64,000 bases of DNA, from contig CBFGTM010000014.1 of NCBI GenBank assembly GCA_965652025.1, forward strand, positions 1 through 64,000. Direction: 5' to 3'. The translations under genes were made by a program, and so were the position numbers. This DNA comes from CAVVWJ01 sp965652025. GTDB taxonomy: Bacteria > Gemmatimonadota > Gemmatimonadetes > Gemmatimonadales > GWC2-71-9. The notes beneath the pieces are model-generated. The model had not been told where the DNA came from. It made no database searches and worked only from the letters and a program-made list of their open reading frames with translations. Position 1 is the first letter of the stretch. The number at the start of each line of letters is the position of its first letter. Of the stretch, positions 1 to 8,932 are shown piece after piece.

Positions 1-124
1 GACAACGTGACCGTCGGGAAAGCAGACCTCATGCCAAGCCAGAGGGGCCAACGGCGCCAATTTGACAGATTTTTTCGGTCAGAGGCAGAGCCTGGAGGTG
101 CTTCCGGGCAGACTCAAAGCTGCA

Positions 125-619
125 TCAACGGCGCTCGGCGGCTTTCCGCATGGTCTGCTGATAGAGACGGATCAGGCGCTGCATCCGGTCAATGTGCTGA
201 GGTAGCTGAGCCGACGACCCCTCGAGCTTGGCCGAGGTGCCGGCCCCTCCGCCCAAGTCGCTCAGGACCGAGTCGGCCAGGCTCTTGAAGTTGCCGGAAT
301 CGGCATAGCCCGCCCGGTAGAGGTCGGCGATCATGGAGTTGATGAGATCCCCGGCCATGTTCTTATAGGATGTCAGATTGTCAGGATTTGGCGGCCGGGA
401 TCCGCTGCTCATCAAATTCAGCTGATTCTGAATTGCGGGAATGAGCCGAGGAGCTTCCAGCTCGGCCCCGCTGTTGGTGCCCGGAAGACCATCCTCCCGG
501 GCGCTGCTGTCGGAATCAGCGGTATAGGCCGAGGCGGATGCGTTGCCTCGGGAGTCCCGGTTTTCCCCACTGCACGCGCCGCAGAGGACGGCGCCAAAGA
601 CCAACACAGCTATTCTCAT
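125..619 (-). CDS. Small exported lipoprotein, function unknown
   Basis: The 164-residue product starts with a short lipoprotein signal (residues 1-16) ending in a lipobox, LCGAC, so it is probably lipid-anchored after cleavage before Cys16. The next 40 residues are polar, Ser/Asp/Gly-rich linker. From about residue 55 it is predicted mostly helical, and the C-terminus is very basic and helical (RMQRLIRLYQQTMRKAAERR). I recognise no family. It lies 76 bases after the ChaN/EreA-like gene on the same strand and may be the last gene of that run. It could alternatively have its own promoter. That it is a real gene is well supported by the signal sequence and codon use. Confidence 0.75.
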   Translation of the reverse strand: MRIAVLVFGAVLCGACSGENRDSRGNASASAYTADSDSSAREDGLPGTNSGAELEAPRLIPAIQNQLNLMSSGSRPPNPDNLTSYKNMAGDLINSMIADLYRAGYADSGNFKSLADSVLSDLGGGAGTSAKLEGSSAQLPQHIDRMQRLIRLYQQTMRKAAERR

Positions 620-695
620 GCGCTCTCCCGGAGCAGGTTCGGCTCAGCTGTAATATGCATCCCAACACGGGCGAGCCCTCAGTGTTCTCGGTCAC

Positions 696-1652
696 CTATT
701 GGGGTTGCGAGCTCAGCGGGGTAATGGGAGTGGTCCGGTTCAAGATCACGATCGCATCCACCGCCGTGCGCAGCGGAAACCGCGCGGGCCAGAACTCCAG
801 CTGGAAGCCCTCCTGCTCGACATCATAGAGCGGCTCCCGCACGCTGTCGGTGGTGGAATCCAGCGCGACCGCGAAGTTACCCTCCTGGGTGCTCGCCAGC
901 CGGTCGAACATCCGAGTGGCAGGTTGGCCACCCAACTGCCGCGCGTCGGTAAGAATGGTATAGATCTCCTGACCCTCAGCGTCCAGATAGCCGGCGAACC
1001 AGTGATCGAACCGGTCGTGGACTCGCCCGATCGCCACCTGGCCACCGATCTCCTTGAGGCCATGGTATCCACCCATGAAGATCAGCACTCGCCAATCGGG
1101 ATGGGCCCGCAGTGTCTTTCGGAAGGATGCGGCCATCCACTGGTCCCGGTTGACGAAGCCACCAGTTGCCATGTGCGGCGTCAGTGGAGCGATGGGCCAG
1201 CCGAGCAGGTCGGCGGCGAGAATGTGGATGGGGCGACCGGGATGGGCAGCGTTCCAGCGATATACTGAGCGGTAGATCTCGAGGTATTCCGCGCTGATGC
1301 CCCAGTGCGCCCGGAGAGTGCGTGGGTGGTCCAGCAGGATGCGGGTGTCTTCCGGATCGGACTCGAGGTAGCGATCGATCCACTCCTGCTGCTCGCTAGC
1401 CACCTCCAGAGCCAGAAGATCGATGGCGCTCGCTTCCTGCTGGCCTTGGAGCAGGCCCACTACCAGCTTCTTCGGCTCAGCCAGCGGGTGGATGTCACCC
1501 AGAAAGACGATTCGGTGGCAGGCGAGTGCAGTTCGGAGAAACACCAGCGGGGTGACAGGAAGGTCGGAAGCAACTGGAAGGAGAGGAAGGCAGGGAGAAA
1601 AAGGAGCGGGGCGGGCAAGAGCCAGATGTATAGCCACAAGCAGAGCAACCAT
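696..1652 (-). CDS. Exported ChaN/EreA-superfamily protein
   Basis: This is a 318-residue protein with a hydrophobic signal-like N-terminus (residues 1-22). The core carries the three widely spaced signatures of the erythromycin-esterase/ChaN/TraB (Tiki) superfamily: FLGDIH near residue 51, a LALEVASE segment near 82 and MGGYHG near 200. In that superfamily the Glu and His residues form the active or haem/metal site. Characterised relatives include haem-binding lipoproteins and esterases or proteases, so the exact reaction is open. The ATG at 1652 lies 7 bases downstream of the kinase stop, implying co-transcription with the kinase and response regulator. Placement outside the cytoplasmic membrane is inferred from the N-terminus. 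Confidence 0.7.
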   Translation of the reverse strand: MVALLVAIHLALARPAPFSPCLPLLPVASDLPVTPLVFLRTALACHRIVFLGDIHPLAEPKKLVVGLLQGQQEASAIDLLALEVASEQQEWIDRYLESDPEDTRILLDHPRTLRAHWGISAEYLEIYRSVYRWNAAHPGRPIHILAADLLGWPIAPLTPHMATGGFVNRDQWMAASFRKTLRAHPDWRVLIFMGGYHGLKEIGGQVAIGRVHDRFDHWFAGYLDAEGQEIYTILTDARQLGGQPATRMFDRLASTQEGNFAVALDSTTDSVREPLYDVEQEGFQLEFWPARFPLRTAVDAIVILNRTTPITPLSSQPQ

Positions 1653-1659
1653 TAATCCA

Positions 1660-2745
1660 TCATCTCCGGAACAGCCTGCCCAGCACTCCCCCGCTTACGC
1701 TGCTCTCCAGCGCATGCGCCATCTCTTCCATCGAGCCGTAGCGCTCGGCAGGATTGACGGCCAGAGCCTTGTTGATGACCGTCTCCAGCTTGGCGGGGAG
1801 ATCGCCTTTCACCTCTCTCAGCTGCGCCGGGGCTCCTCGCAGCCGGGCGATCATCGTCTCCTGGGCGCTTTTCCCGGTGAATGGCAGTTGTCCGGTAAAG
1901 AGCTCGAACGCCAGGACCGCCAGGGCGTAAATGTCACTCCGGCCGTCGAGCGGTTTACCCCGGATCTGCTCCGGACTCATGAACTCGGGAGTTCCCAGCA
2001 CGATTCCGGTTGCGGTCAGCTTGACCACGTCAGGACCCGCCCGGCGCTCCTTGGCGAGGCCGAAGTCCATGACCACGGCTCTAAAGCCGGTGGGGATATC
2101 GGAATCCGGTACCAGCATAATGTTTTCGGGCTTGAGATCCCGATGCACGATCTGCAGGTCGTGGGCGTGGCCCAGCCCCTGACACATCTGAACCAGCAGG
2201 GGAATTCCTTCCGAGGCGGTGAAGGGGCCGCGGCGGGTCTCGTGCTCGCTGAGCGGCTCCCCCTCCAAGAAAGGCATGACCAAGTACAGCAGCCGGTCGG
2301 AGGTCTCGCCCAGCCGAAGTATGGGGCAGACATTGGGATGGTTCAGTCGGGTAGCGATGGTCGCTTCCCGGCGGAGCCGCTCCACCGAGGCGGGATCCCG
2401 GGAAAGTCGGGGGATCAGGATCTTGACCGCCACTGCCTGTCCGGTTTCGATGTCCTGAGCCTGGTAGACGTACGACATGCCGCCTTCGCCCAGCTTACGC
2501 GTGATGTGATAGCGGTTGTCGAGAACCTGGCCGGTGAGGGACGCTAGGCTGGAGGGGATTGGCTCTCGCAGACCCGAACCGCTGGAGGCATCAGCCGAGT
2601 CCCGCGACGAGGCGCGAAGACCTGGGGCTGGAACTTTCGGGGCTTCCGGTTGATCGGTTTCCACCAGGAGCGACCCGTCCTTGACGCAGAACCGGGCGGG
2701 GGCCGCGTAGGCGGTCTGGCAGCGGGGGCAACGCCGATTGCTCAA
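1660..2745 (-). CDS. Zinc-ribbon Ser/Thr protein kinase
   Basis: This 361-residue kinase has an N-terminal zinc-ribbon-like segment (Cys6, Cys9, Cys20), a Pro/Ser-rich linker to residue 70, and a complete Hanks-type kinase domain. Visible are the glycine loop GEGGMSYV (86-93), Lys108, Glu127, the catalytic loop HRDLKPEN (201-208), the DFG motif (227-229) and SPEQIRG in the activation/P+1 segment. It should phosphorylate Ser/Thr in the cytoplasm. There is no transmembrane segment or extracellular sensor, so input probably comes through the ribbon or a partner. Its ATG overlaps the stop of the response regulator-GGDEF gene by four bases (ATGA), which suggests translational coupling and a shared signalling role. 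The substrate is unknown. Confidence 0.9.
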   Translation of the reverse strand: MSNRRCPRCQTAYAAPARFCVKDGSLLVETDQPEAPKVPAPGLRASSRDSADASSGSGLREPIPSSLASLTGQVLDNRYHITRKLGEGGMSYVYQAQDIETGQAVAVKILIPRLSRDPASVERLRREATIATRLNHPNVCPILRLGETSDRLLYLVMPFLEGEPLSEHETRRGPFTASEGIPLLVQMCQGLGHAHDLQIVHRDLKPENIMLVPDSDIPTGFRAVVMDFGLAKERRAGPDVVKLTATGIVLGTPEFMSPEQIRGKPLDGRSDIYALAVLAFELFTGQLPFTGKSAQETMIARLRGAPAQLREVKGDLPAKLETVINKALAVNPAERYGSMEEMAHALESSVSGGVLGRLFRR

Positions 2746-4172
2746 TCCCGGAACCGGTTCCGGCCGTCGCTTTTGGCCCTATAGAGATGGGTGTCCGCCA
2801 GACGAAGCAGCGACTCGCCGTCACTCACTCGTTCATCAGGAAATGTGGCGATACCGATGCTGATCGTCACCCGAACGGGGTTGCCCGGCTCACCGAAATC
2901 ATGGGTGGATACCCGGCGCAAAATGCGTTCGGCGAAGTTGCGCGACTCGATGCTGGTGGTTTCCGGCAGCAGTACCACGAACTCCTCGCCTCCGTAGCGC
3001 GCCACGATGTCTACCGAGCGCTGCTCTCGCTTCAGCAGATTGGCCAGTTGCTTCAGCACCCGGTCGCCCACCAAGTGGCCGTAGGTATCGTTGATCTGCT
3101 TGAAGTTATCGATGTCTACCATCATTCCGGTCAGCATGGTGGCGTAGCGCGCGGCGCGATCCATTTCCTGCTCCAGCTTTTCCATCAGTGCCCGGCGGTT
3201 GAAGCAGTTGGTCAGCGGGTCGGTCTCGGCCAGGTGGCGCATCTGTTCCTGTCCCAGCACCGCATTTTCCAGATCGTAGGCCCGCTCCAGCGCTGCCACC
3301 GCGGCGCTGGTCACCTCCTCGGCGAACTGCACGTCGTGCTCGTTCAGCGGGGGGTCTTCACTGGTGGTCCGGAGAAAGAACACCCCGACCGGCTGCTGCC
3401 GGAGGGAAAACCGGAGCGCTACGGCCGACCTGGTCTCAACCGGACGGCCCTGGGTTTCCCACTCGGCCCGCACTCCTCGGTAGAGGGGATCAGTCTGGAC
3501 GTCTCGCACCAACACCACCTCACCGGTCTTGAGCGCGTGGCGGATTTCGGGATAGCGCTTGAGGTCGACCTGAAGATTGTGGAGCATGGGATTCTCGAAC
3601 GCCGCCACCACAGTCCCGGTCTCGTCGTCCGGGCCGGCCATGATGATGGAGCACCGGGCTATGCTGAGCGCCTGGGCCACCCGCCGCACCAGAATGCTGT
3701 AGATCTCCTCCGGCTTGAGTGATGCCGTGACCTCCTGCATGATGTCCATCATCTCGGAGCGGGACCGGGCTTCCGCCTTGGCCTGATTGAGCTCCCGGCC
3801 TACCCTGAGATGGGCCTTGACCCGAGCCAGCAACTCACGCACCCGAAACGGCTTGGGAATGAAGTCGGCGGCACCGAGACCCAGCGAGCGCACCGTGGCC
3901 TCTTCCGGCGGCATGGAGGAGATCATCAGGACCGGCAGGTCCTTGAAACGGGGGTCGGCCTTTACCCGCTGCAGCAGCTGGAGCCCGTCTACCTTGGGCA
4001 TCATGATGTCGAGCAGGAGCAGGTCGAACTGCTCTGCGGTGAGATGCTCGAACAGGTGCTCACCCCCCGGGGCGGTGAACACGTCGTAGCCGTTTTCTTT
4101 GAGGATCCAGGAGAGCGTACGCGAGAGGGCTTGATCGTCGTCCGCCACCAGGATCTTGGGTGCAACGGTCAT
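2742..4172 (-). CDS. Response regulator with GAF and GGDEF domains (diguanylate cyclase)
   Basis: The domain order over 476 residues is receiver (1-125: acidic Asp11-13, phospho-acceptor Asp55, Lys107), a GAF domain (about 155-295), then GGDEF (about 310-476). The active site reads GGEEF (394-398), competent for making cyclic di-GMP from two GTP. An RSVD inhibitory site sits exactly five residues before it, so product feedback is expected. Phosphorylation of Asp55 presumably drives dimerisation and activity. No histidine kinase is adjacent. Instead a Ser/Thr kinase gene overlaps its end and threonine dehydratase overlaps its start by four bases each. The window also contains an HD-GYP protein at 46.5 kb that could degrade cyclic di-GMP. 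Confidence 0.93.
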   Translation of the reverse strand: MTVAPKILVADDDQALSRTLSWILKENGYDVFTAPGGEHLFEHLTAEQFDLLLLDIMMPKVDGLQLLQRVKADPRFKDLPVLMISSMPPEEATVRSLGLGAADFIPKPFRVRELLARVKAHLRVGRELNQAKAEARSRSEMMDIMQEVTASLKPEEIYSILVRRVAQALSIARCSIIMAGPDDETGTVVAAFENPMLHNLQVDLKRYPEIRHALKTGEVVLVRDVQTDPLYRGVRAEWETQGRPVETRSAVALRFSLRQQPVGVFFLRTTSEDPPLNEHDVQFAEEVTSAAVAALERAYDLENAVLGQEQMRHLAETDPLTNCFNRRALMEKLEQEMDRAARYATMLTGMMVDIDNFKQINDTYGHLVGDRVLKQLANLLKREQRSVDIVARYGGEEFVVLLPETTSIESRNFAERILRRVSTHDFGEPGNPVRVTISIGIATFPDERVSDGESLLRLADTHLYRAKSDGRNRFRD

Positions 4173-5203
4173 TCAGCCGGGCTCACCCTGGTTGCAGAGT
4201 CTGCGCCCATCAGGCGCTGGAGCAGCGTCGGGTCCACGTTCCCGCCGCTTACGATGGCAACCGTCGGCCCCCCGGGTGTCACCCGGCGGCTGAGCAGCGC
4301 GGCAGTGGTGACTGCCCCGGAGGGTTCGGCGGGAACACCAGACTGGTGGAGGAAACGAAGCCCCGCCACGATCTCGTCTTCATTTACCAGCACCGACTCT
4401 CGCACCCGGCCGGAGATCACTCCGTACGGTATCTCTCCGATAGCGAGCGGCAGGAGCCCGTCGGCCACGCTTTCGGTATGCTCGAGCTTGACCGGGTGGC
4501 CCGCCTCCAGTGCTCGAGTCAGCTTGGCGGCCCCTTCCGGCTCGACGCCCACCACCCGGACTTCAGGCTTCAGAGCGGCGACGGCCGAAGCGATGCCGGC
4601 GATGAGACCGCCGCCACCCACTGGGACCAGGATGGTCTCGACTTCGGGGTAGTCCTCGACGATCTCGATTCCGCAGGTGCCCTGCCCGGCAATGACGTCG
4701 AGACTCTCGAACGGCGATACCATGGTGAGCCCTTGCTCTTCGGACAGCTGCCGGGCGCGCTCGTAGCGCACGGCGGAGCTGTTGCCGGCGATCACGACCT
4801 CCCCGCCTAGCCGCCGGACACCTTCGACCTTGACAGTCGGAGCCCGTTCCGGCATGACCACGACGGCCCGGATGCCGAGCCGCTGGGCCGCGAATGCGAC
4901 GGCCTGCCCATGATTGCCACTGGAGTAGGTAATAACTCCGCGGGCCCGTGCCGTGGCAGGGATCCGGGAGACGGCGGTGTAGGCGCCACGGATCTTGAAA
5001 GCTCCGATGGGCTGGAGATGCTCACACTTAACCACGATGGGAACACCGGCGATCTGGCTGAGAGCCGGCAGAGAAACCAGCGGAGTGCGAACTGCAACGC
5101 CCTGGAGTCCTTGCGCGGCGGCCCGCAGTGCCTCGAGCGACACTGCGGGAGGCGGTTCAGAACGAACCTGGGATTGGGCCGATCTACCGGCCGAGAAAGC
5201 CAT
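4169..5203 (-). CDS. ilvA: Threonine/serine dehydratase (PLP-dependent, no ACT domain)
   Basis: This 344-residue fold-type II PLP enzyme has the cofactor lysine in GAFKIRGAY (Lys70), the SSGNHGQA phosphate/substrate loop (94-101) and a glycine-rich PLP phosphate loop, VGGGGL. It converts threonine to 2-oxobutanoate and ammonia, feeding isoleucine synthesis or catabolism. It lacks the C-terminal ACT regulatory region of the long biosynthetic IlvA, so it resembles the short TdcB/serine-racemase-like class and should not show strong isoleucine inhibition. It starts 12 bases after the gyrA stop and its stop overlaps the response-regulator start. The symbol marks the reaction; serine racemase or a related dehydratase cannot be excluded. 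Confidence 0.85.
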   Translation of the reverse strand: MAFSAGRSAQSQVRSEPPPAVSLEALRAAAQGLQGVAVRTPLVSLPALSQIAGVPIVVKCEHLQPIGAFKIRGAYTAVSRIPATARARGVITYSSGNHGQAVAFAAQRLGIRAVVVMPERAPTVKVEGVRRLGGEVVIAGNSSAVRYERARQLSEEQGLTMVSPFESLDVIAGQGTCGIEIVEDYPEVETILVPVGGGGLIAGIASAVAALKPEVRVVGVEPEGAAKLTRALEAGHPVKLEHTESVADGLLPLAIGEIPYGVISGRVRESVLVNEDEIVAGLRFLHQSGVPAEPSGAVTTAALLSRRVTPGGPTVAIVSGGNVDPTLLQRLMGADSATRVSPAE

Positions 5204-5215
5204 CGAGAATGATAC

Positions 5216-7708
5216 TTACTCCAGCGCGGCTGTTGGAGTCACCTCGTCACCCGAGGCTGCTTCAGCTCCACCCTCATCTTCCTTGACCACGCGCGCCACG
5301 TCGACCACCGCATCCCCGGCGTCCAGGTTCATCACCTTGACCCCCTGGGTATTCCGGCCAATGACCCGGATGCCATCCACCGGCAGCCGGATGATCACCC
5401 CGTGGCGGGTGATCATCATCAGCTCGTCATCCGGAATGACTTCCTTCAGGGCCACGATCGATCCGGTCTTGTCGGTCTTCTTGAGGGTGATGATCCCCTT
5501 GCCGCCCCGCCTCTGCACCCGATAGTCGGCGAGCTCGGAGCGCTTGCCGTAGCCCTTTTCGCTGACGACCAGCAGGGTGGCGTCCCGGCGAACAACGACC
5601 ATGCCGATCACCTCGTCGCCCTTCTCCAGCTCGATTCCTTTCACCCCGGTGGTGGCGCGACCCATGTCCCGGACGTCGCCCTGGTGGAAACGGATGCTCA
5701 TCCCATCCTTGGTGGCGAGAATGATGTCACTGTTCTGGTCGCAAACCTGGACATCGATCAGCTCGTCGCCCTTCTCGATATTGATCCCGCAAATGCCGCT
5801 GGACCGCACGTTCCCGTAAGCGGAGAGCACGGTCTTTTTCACCGTACCCTGGCGGGTGGCAAAGATGAGACACTTGTCATCGGTGAACTCCCGCACCGGC
5901 ACCAGGGCGGCGATTTGCTCATCCGGCTTGATGGCGATGCAGTTGATCACCGGCTTGCCCCGGGCAGCGCGGCCGGCCTGGGGAATCTCATGCACCTTGA
6001 GCCAGTAGACCTGTCCCTTGTTGCTGAAGAACATGAGGTAGTCGTGGGTGCTGGCTATGAAGAGGTGTTCTACCCAGTCATCCGCCTTGAGGTCCGCGCC
6101 GTTCAGGCCCCGGCCACCGCGTCGCTGCCGCTTGTAGGTCGTGATCGGAATTCGCTTGATGTAGCCGCTGTGGGAGATGGTGATGACCATGTCCTCTTCG
6201 GCGATCAAATCTTCGACCGTAAACTCGCCCTGATCGGCCACGATTTCGGTGCGTCGGTCATCGCCGAAGGTGCCCCCGATCTCCTCCATCTCCTCCTTGA
6301 GGATGGCCATCCGCTTGGGTTTGGAGGCCAGGATGCCCTTCAGCTCCTTGATCGTGGCGCGCACTTCCTTCAGCTCGGCTTCGAGCTTTTCGATCTCGAG
6401 CCCGGTGAGCTTGGCCAGGCGCATGTTGAGAATGGCATCGCTCTGCTTTTCGCTGAATCCGAACCGCTTCCGGAGCTTGGCGTCAGCCTGGGCGGTATCG
6501 TCCGACCCGCGGATGATCTTGATGACCTCGTCGATGTTGTCCACCGCGATCTTGAGGCCGTCGAGGATGTGCTCCCGAGCCTGCGCCGCGTCGAGGTCGA
6601 ACTGGGTACGGCGGGTGATGACACTGTGGCGGTGATCGATGAAGTGCTGCAGCAGCTCCTTCAGGTTCATGATCTTGGGCGCCCCGTTGGTAAGCGCCAG
6701 CATGATCACGCCGAAGGTGGTCTGCATCTGAGTATGCTTGTAGAGCTGGTTCAGCACGACGTTGGGAATGATGTCGCGCTTCAGCTCGATGACGATCCGC
6801 ATCCCGTCCTTATCGGATTCGTCATTGATCCCGGTGATCCCCTCGATCTTCTTCTCGGCTGCGAGCTCGGCGATGGCCTTGACCAGGTTCTCCTTGTTGA
6901 CCTGGTAGGGAATCTCCGTCACCACGATCTGAGACCGGTTGCTGGTCTCCCGCTCCTCGATCTGGGCCCGGGCTCGCATGACCACCCGCCCCCGGCCGGT
7001 CTCGTAGGCTTCCTTGATTCCCTCCCGTCCATAGATGTAGGCGCCGGTAGGGAAATCGGGCCCTTTTATGACCTTCCGCAGTTCACCGATGGTCGCGCCG
7101 GAATTGTCCACTAGGAGCTGAACCGCCTTTACTACCTCCCGCAGATTGTGGGGCGGGATGTTCGTCGCCATCCCGACCGCGATGCCACTGGACCCGTTGA
7201 CCAGGAGGTTCGGGATCTTGGCCGGAAGAACCGTGGGCTCCTGCAGGCGGTCGTCGAAGTTCGCCTGGAAGTCCACGGTGTTGCGGTCAATGTCCTCCAG
7301 CATCGCCATGGCGACGCGGGTGAGCCGGGCCTCGGTATAGCGGTAGGCCGCGGCAGGATCGCCGTCTACCGATCCGAAGTTCCCCTGGCCATCCACCAGT
7401 GGATAGCGCAGCGAAAACTCCTGAACCATGCGAACCAGCGCGTCGTAGACCGACCCATCGCCGTGAGGGTGATACTTCCCCAGCACGTCCCCTACTACCG
7501 TCGCCGACTTCTTGTATGCCCGGCCGGGTACCAGCCCCAGTTCGTTCATGGCGTACAGAATCCGCCGGTGAACCGGCTTGAGACCGTCTCGAACATCGGG
7601 TAAGGCTCGGGAAACAATGACGCTCATCGAATAATTGATGAACGACTGCTGCATCTCTTCTTCGATGAGCCGGGGCAGAATCCGTTCGCGGGAGTTCGGT
7701 GCAGTCAT
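5216..7708 (-). CDS. gyrA: DNA gyrase subunit A
   Basis: This is the breakage-reunion subunit of gyrase, 830 residues long and close to the family's usual length. The winged-helix/tower N-terminal half includes the catalytic tyrosine in RYTEARL (Tyr124), which forms the transient DNA-phosphotyrosyl link. The C-terminal beta-pinwheel contains QRRGGRG (about 530) in the usual GyrA-box position and a second, canonical QRRGGKG (about 731). The latter kind of box is needed for DNA wrapping and negative supercoiling, and separates GyrA from ParC. The position matching E. coli Ser83 is Gly85, and the Asp87 equivalent is Asp89. The tail is acidic. It heads a run with ilvA 12 bases downstream. gyrB is not in the window. 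Confidence 0.97.
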   Translation of the reverse strand: MTAPNSRERILPRLIEEEMQQSFINYSMSVIVSRALPDVRDGLKPVHRRILYAMNELGLVPGRAYKKSATVVGDVLGKYHPHGDGSVYDALVRMVQEFSLRYPLVDGQGNFGSVDGDPAAAYRYTEARLTRVAMAMLEDIDRNTVDFQANFDDRLQEPTVLPAKIPNLLVNGSSGIAVGMATNIPPHNLREVVKAVQLLVDNSGATIGELRKVIKGPDFPTGAYIYGREGIKEAYETGRGRVVMRARAQIEERETSNRSQIVVTEIPYQVNKENLVKAIAELAAEKKIEGITGINDESDKDGMRIVIELKRDIIPNVVLNQLYKHTQMQTTFGVIMLALTNGAPKIMNLKELLQHFIDHRHSVITRRTQFDLDAAQAREHILDGLKIAVDNIDEVIKIIRGSDDTAQADAKLRKRFGFSEKQSDAILNMRLAKLTGLEIEKLEAELKEVRATIKELKGILASKPKRMAILKEEMEEIGGTFGDDRRTEIVADQGEFTVEDLIAEEDMVITISHSGYIKRIPITTYKRQRRGGRGLNGADLKADDWVEHLFIASTHDYLMFFSNKGQVYWLKVHEIPQAGRAARGKPVINCIAIKPDEQIAALVPVREFTDDKCLIFATRQGTVKKTVLSAYGNVRSSGICGINIEKGDELIDVQVCDQNSDIILATKDGMSIRFHQGDVRDMGRATTGVKGIELEKGDEVIGMVVVRRDATLLVVSEKGYGKRSELADYRVQRRGGKGIITLKKTDKTGSIVALKEVIPDDELMMITRHGVIIRLPVDGIRVIGRNTQGVKVMNLDAGDAVVDVARVVKEDEGGAEAASGDEVTPTAALE

Positions 7709-7759
7709 GGCAATCCTGTGCTAGGGCGATGGCGGCCGGGGGATGGCGTCCAACCGCGA

Positions 7760-7789
7760 AATATAGCCGGGCTACGAGGCTGCAGGCAA
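7760..7789 (-). promoter_or_regulatory. Probable sigma-70 promoter of gyrA
   Basis: On the minus strand TTGCCT (7789-7784) is separated by 18 bases from TATATT (7765-7760). The -10 element matches the consensus at five of six bases and the -35 at four. A transcript would start near 7753, leaving about 45 bases of leader before the gyrA ATG at 7708. This AT-rich hexamer stands out in GC-rich surroundings. Confidence 0.5.
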
Positions 7790-7898
7790 TTGCAGGGCGG
7801 CTACCGAACCCCTGACAAGACAACTAGTTAGTGAATGCTGCCGAGCCTCCGAGCGGGCCGGACTCAAGCTTGGCCGACGGCCGGTCGAAACTAGGGGC

Positions 7899-8588
7899 AT
7901 GCCCTTTCAGCATCATTGTGCCCGGACCCCGATGTTTCTGCTCCTTGCACTTCTGGCCGGGGCACCCGAACTCGCTGCCCAGGCCAGTAAGGCAAGCGGG
8001 TTTGACAGCTTCATCATGTTGGTCCCACCCCGAGATAGCACCACCCTCAAGAAGCAGATCCGAGCCGTCACCGACGCAGGGAACACGGCGGAAAAGGGCC
8101 GTCAGGTCGCCGAGACCATGCGGCTGGGGGCCAGTTCCCGAATCGAGTTCAAAAAGGTCGAGATCAGTCGGATCAAGGAGCGGATCAGCCTGGCGAAAAA
8201 GGAGAACCGGGAGGCGGATCGGGTTGGGCTCGAAGCCGAACGCAAGGCTGCGGAGCGGGAGATCGAGCTCCTGAAGCGCCGGGAAGAGCTCCGGGAAGCC
8301 GAGATCGTGCTGGAGACCAAGCGGGCCGAGCTGGCCGGGCTGACCAAGCAGGCGTTGGAACTGGAGTTACAGCTGGCGGTCAGGCGAGCCGGGCGGCGGC
8401 GGGCACCGGTCGGGGGTGCGGGAGGGGCCAGCCTCGACCGGGTGATCGGAGAGCTGGAAAAGCAGACCCTGGAGGCGCAGCGAGCCCAGGCCGCTGCAGC
8501 CATCGACTTGTCGGATCAAGAGATCCGAGTTATCGACCGGCGCCTCGAGATGCTGGACGCGCAGCAGCGAGTGCTAGCTGGCACGTAA
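7899..8588 (+). CDS. Exported coiled-coil protein, function unknown
   Basis: This 229-residue protein has a signal peptide ending around ELAAQA (residues 22-28). The mature part is almost wholly charged helix. Glu/Arg/Lys/Ala-rich heptads run from about residue 70 to 155 and again in the last 50 residues, predicting long coiled coils, with a Gly/Ala-rich break (GRRRAPVGGAGGAS) near 165. It is probably periplasmic and oligomeric. A start at the ATG at 7932 would give a cleaner signal peptide and cannot be excluded. It has no recognised family. It converges with a small minus-strand gene, the ends overlapping by 15 bases. Confidence 0.75.
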   Translation: MPFQHHCARTPMFLLLALLAGAPELAAQASKASGFDSFIMLVPPRDSTTLKKQIRAVTDAGNTAEKGRQVAETMRLGASSRIEFKKVEISRIKERISLAKKENREADRVGLEAERKAAEREIELLKRREELREAEIVLETKRAELAGLTKQALELELQLAVRRAGRRRAPVGGAGGASLDRVIGELEKQTLEAQRAQAAAAIDLSDQEIRVIDRRLEMLDAQQRVLAGT

Positions 8589-8804
8589 CACCTGGTCCCT
8601 GACGAACTCCCCACCCGTTGTAGTCCGCACCAACAGTACTGTTCTCGCGCCCCGCCCCACGACTGGAGCCGCCCTCGGCTGAACGACCTGGCCGATCGGC
8701 TGACCCTCCCGGTCCAGTACTCGAAAGATCCCCACCGGCGTGCTGCTCGCCTTTTCCACCATCGGAACCTCCGCATTATATGGTTGATGCGGGGACTGCA
8801 TCAT
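8574..8804 (-). CDS. Small hypothetical protein
   Basis: This is a possible 76-residue gene. The segment GIFRVLDREGQPIGQVVQPRAAP followed by RTVLLVRTTTGGEFVRDQVLR looks like a compact beta-rich domain, and third positions are GC-rich as in neighbouring genes. The ATG at 8762 (MVEKASSTP) may be the true start, giving 62 residues. I recognise no family. It fills the otherwise empty 344-base stretch between the coiled-coil gene and the sigma-factor gene, which is part of why I keep it. Confidence 0.5.
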   Translation of the reverse strand: MMQSPHQPYNAEVPMVEKASSTPVGIFRVLDREGQPIGQVVQPRAAPVVGRGARTVLLVRTTTGGEFVRDQVLRAS

Positions 8805-8866
8805 CTCGTATCGTTGAGATGCCTCCCGGGGCTCCAGGGTTGCTTTGAGCGCCGGAAGTCGGAGGA

Positions 8867-8894
8867 AGCAACCCTCCAGGACTCATTGGTGTCA
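8867..8894 (+). promoter_or_regulatory. Possible ECF-type promoter for the sigma-factor operon
   Basis: AAGCAACC (8867-8874) followed after about 17 bases by GTCA (8891-8894) resembles the AAC plus GTC pattern of ECF-sigma promoters. It lies about 40 bases before the GTG start of the sigma gene, where an autoregulatory promoter would sit. The match is short, so this is tentative. Confidence 0.25.
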
Positions 8895-8932
8895 GAGTTG
8901 CAGTTTTCGACGACCTCACGCTCCGGAGCCGG

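Noticed and set aside
1423..2547. 374-codon plus-strand reading opposite the kinase and ChaN-like genes
   Set aside because: Kinase motifs on the minus strand are complete; this is a shadow caused by GC-rich third positions.
5402..7114. Long plus-strand reading opposite gyrA (570 codons)
   Set aside because: It is the antisense of a strongly conserved gene; its His/Asp/Gly-heavy protein has no domain and no ribosome site.
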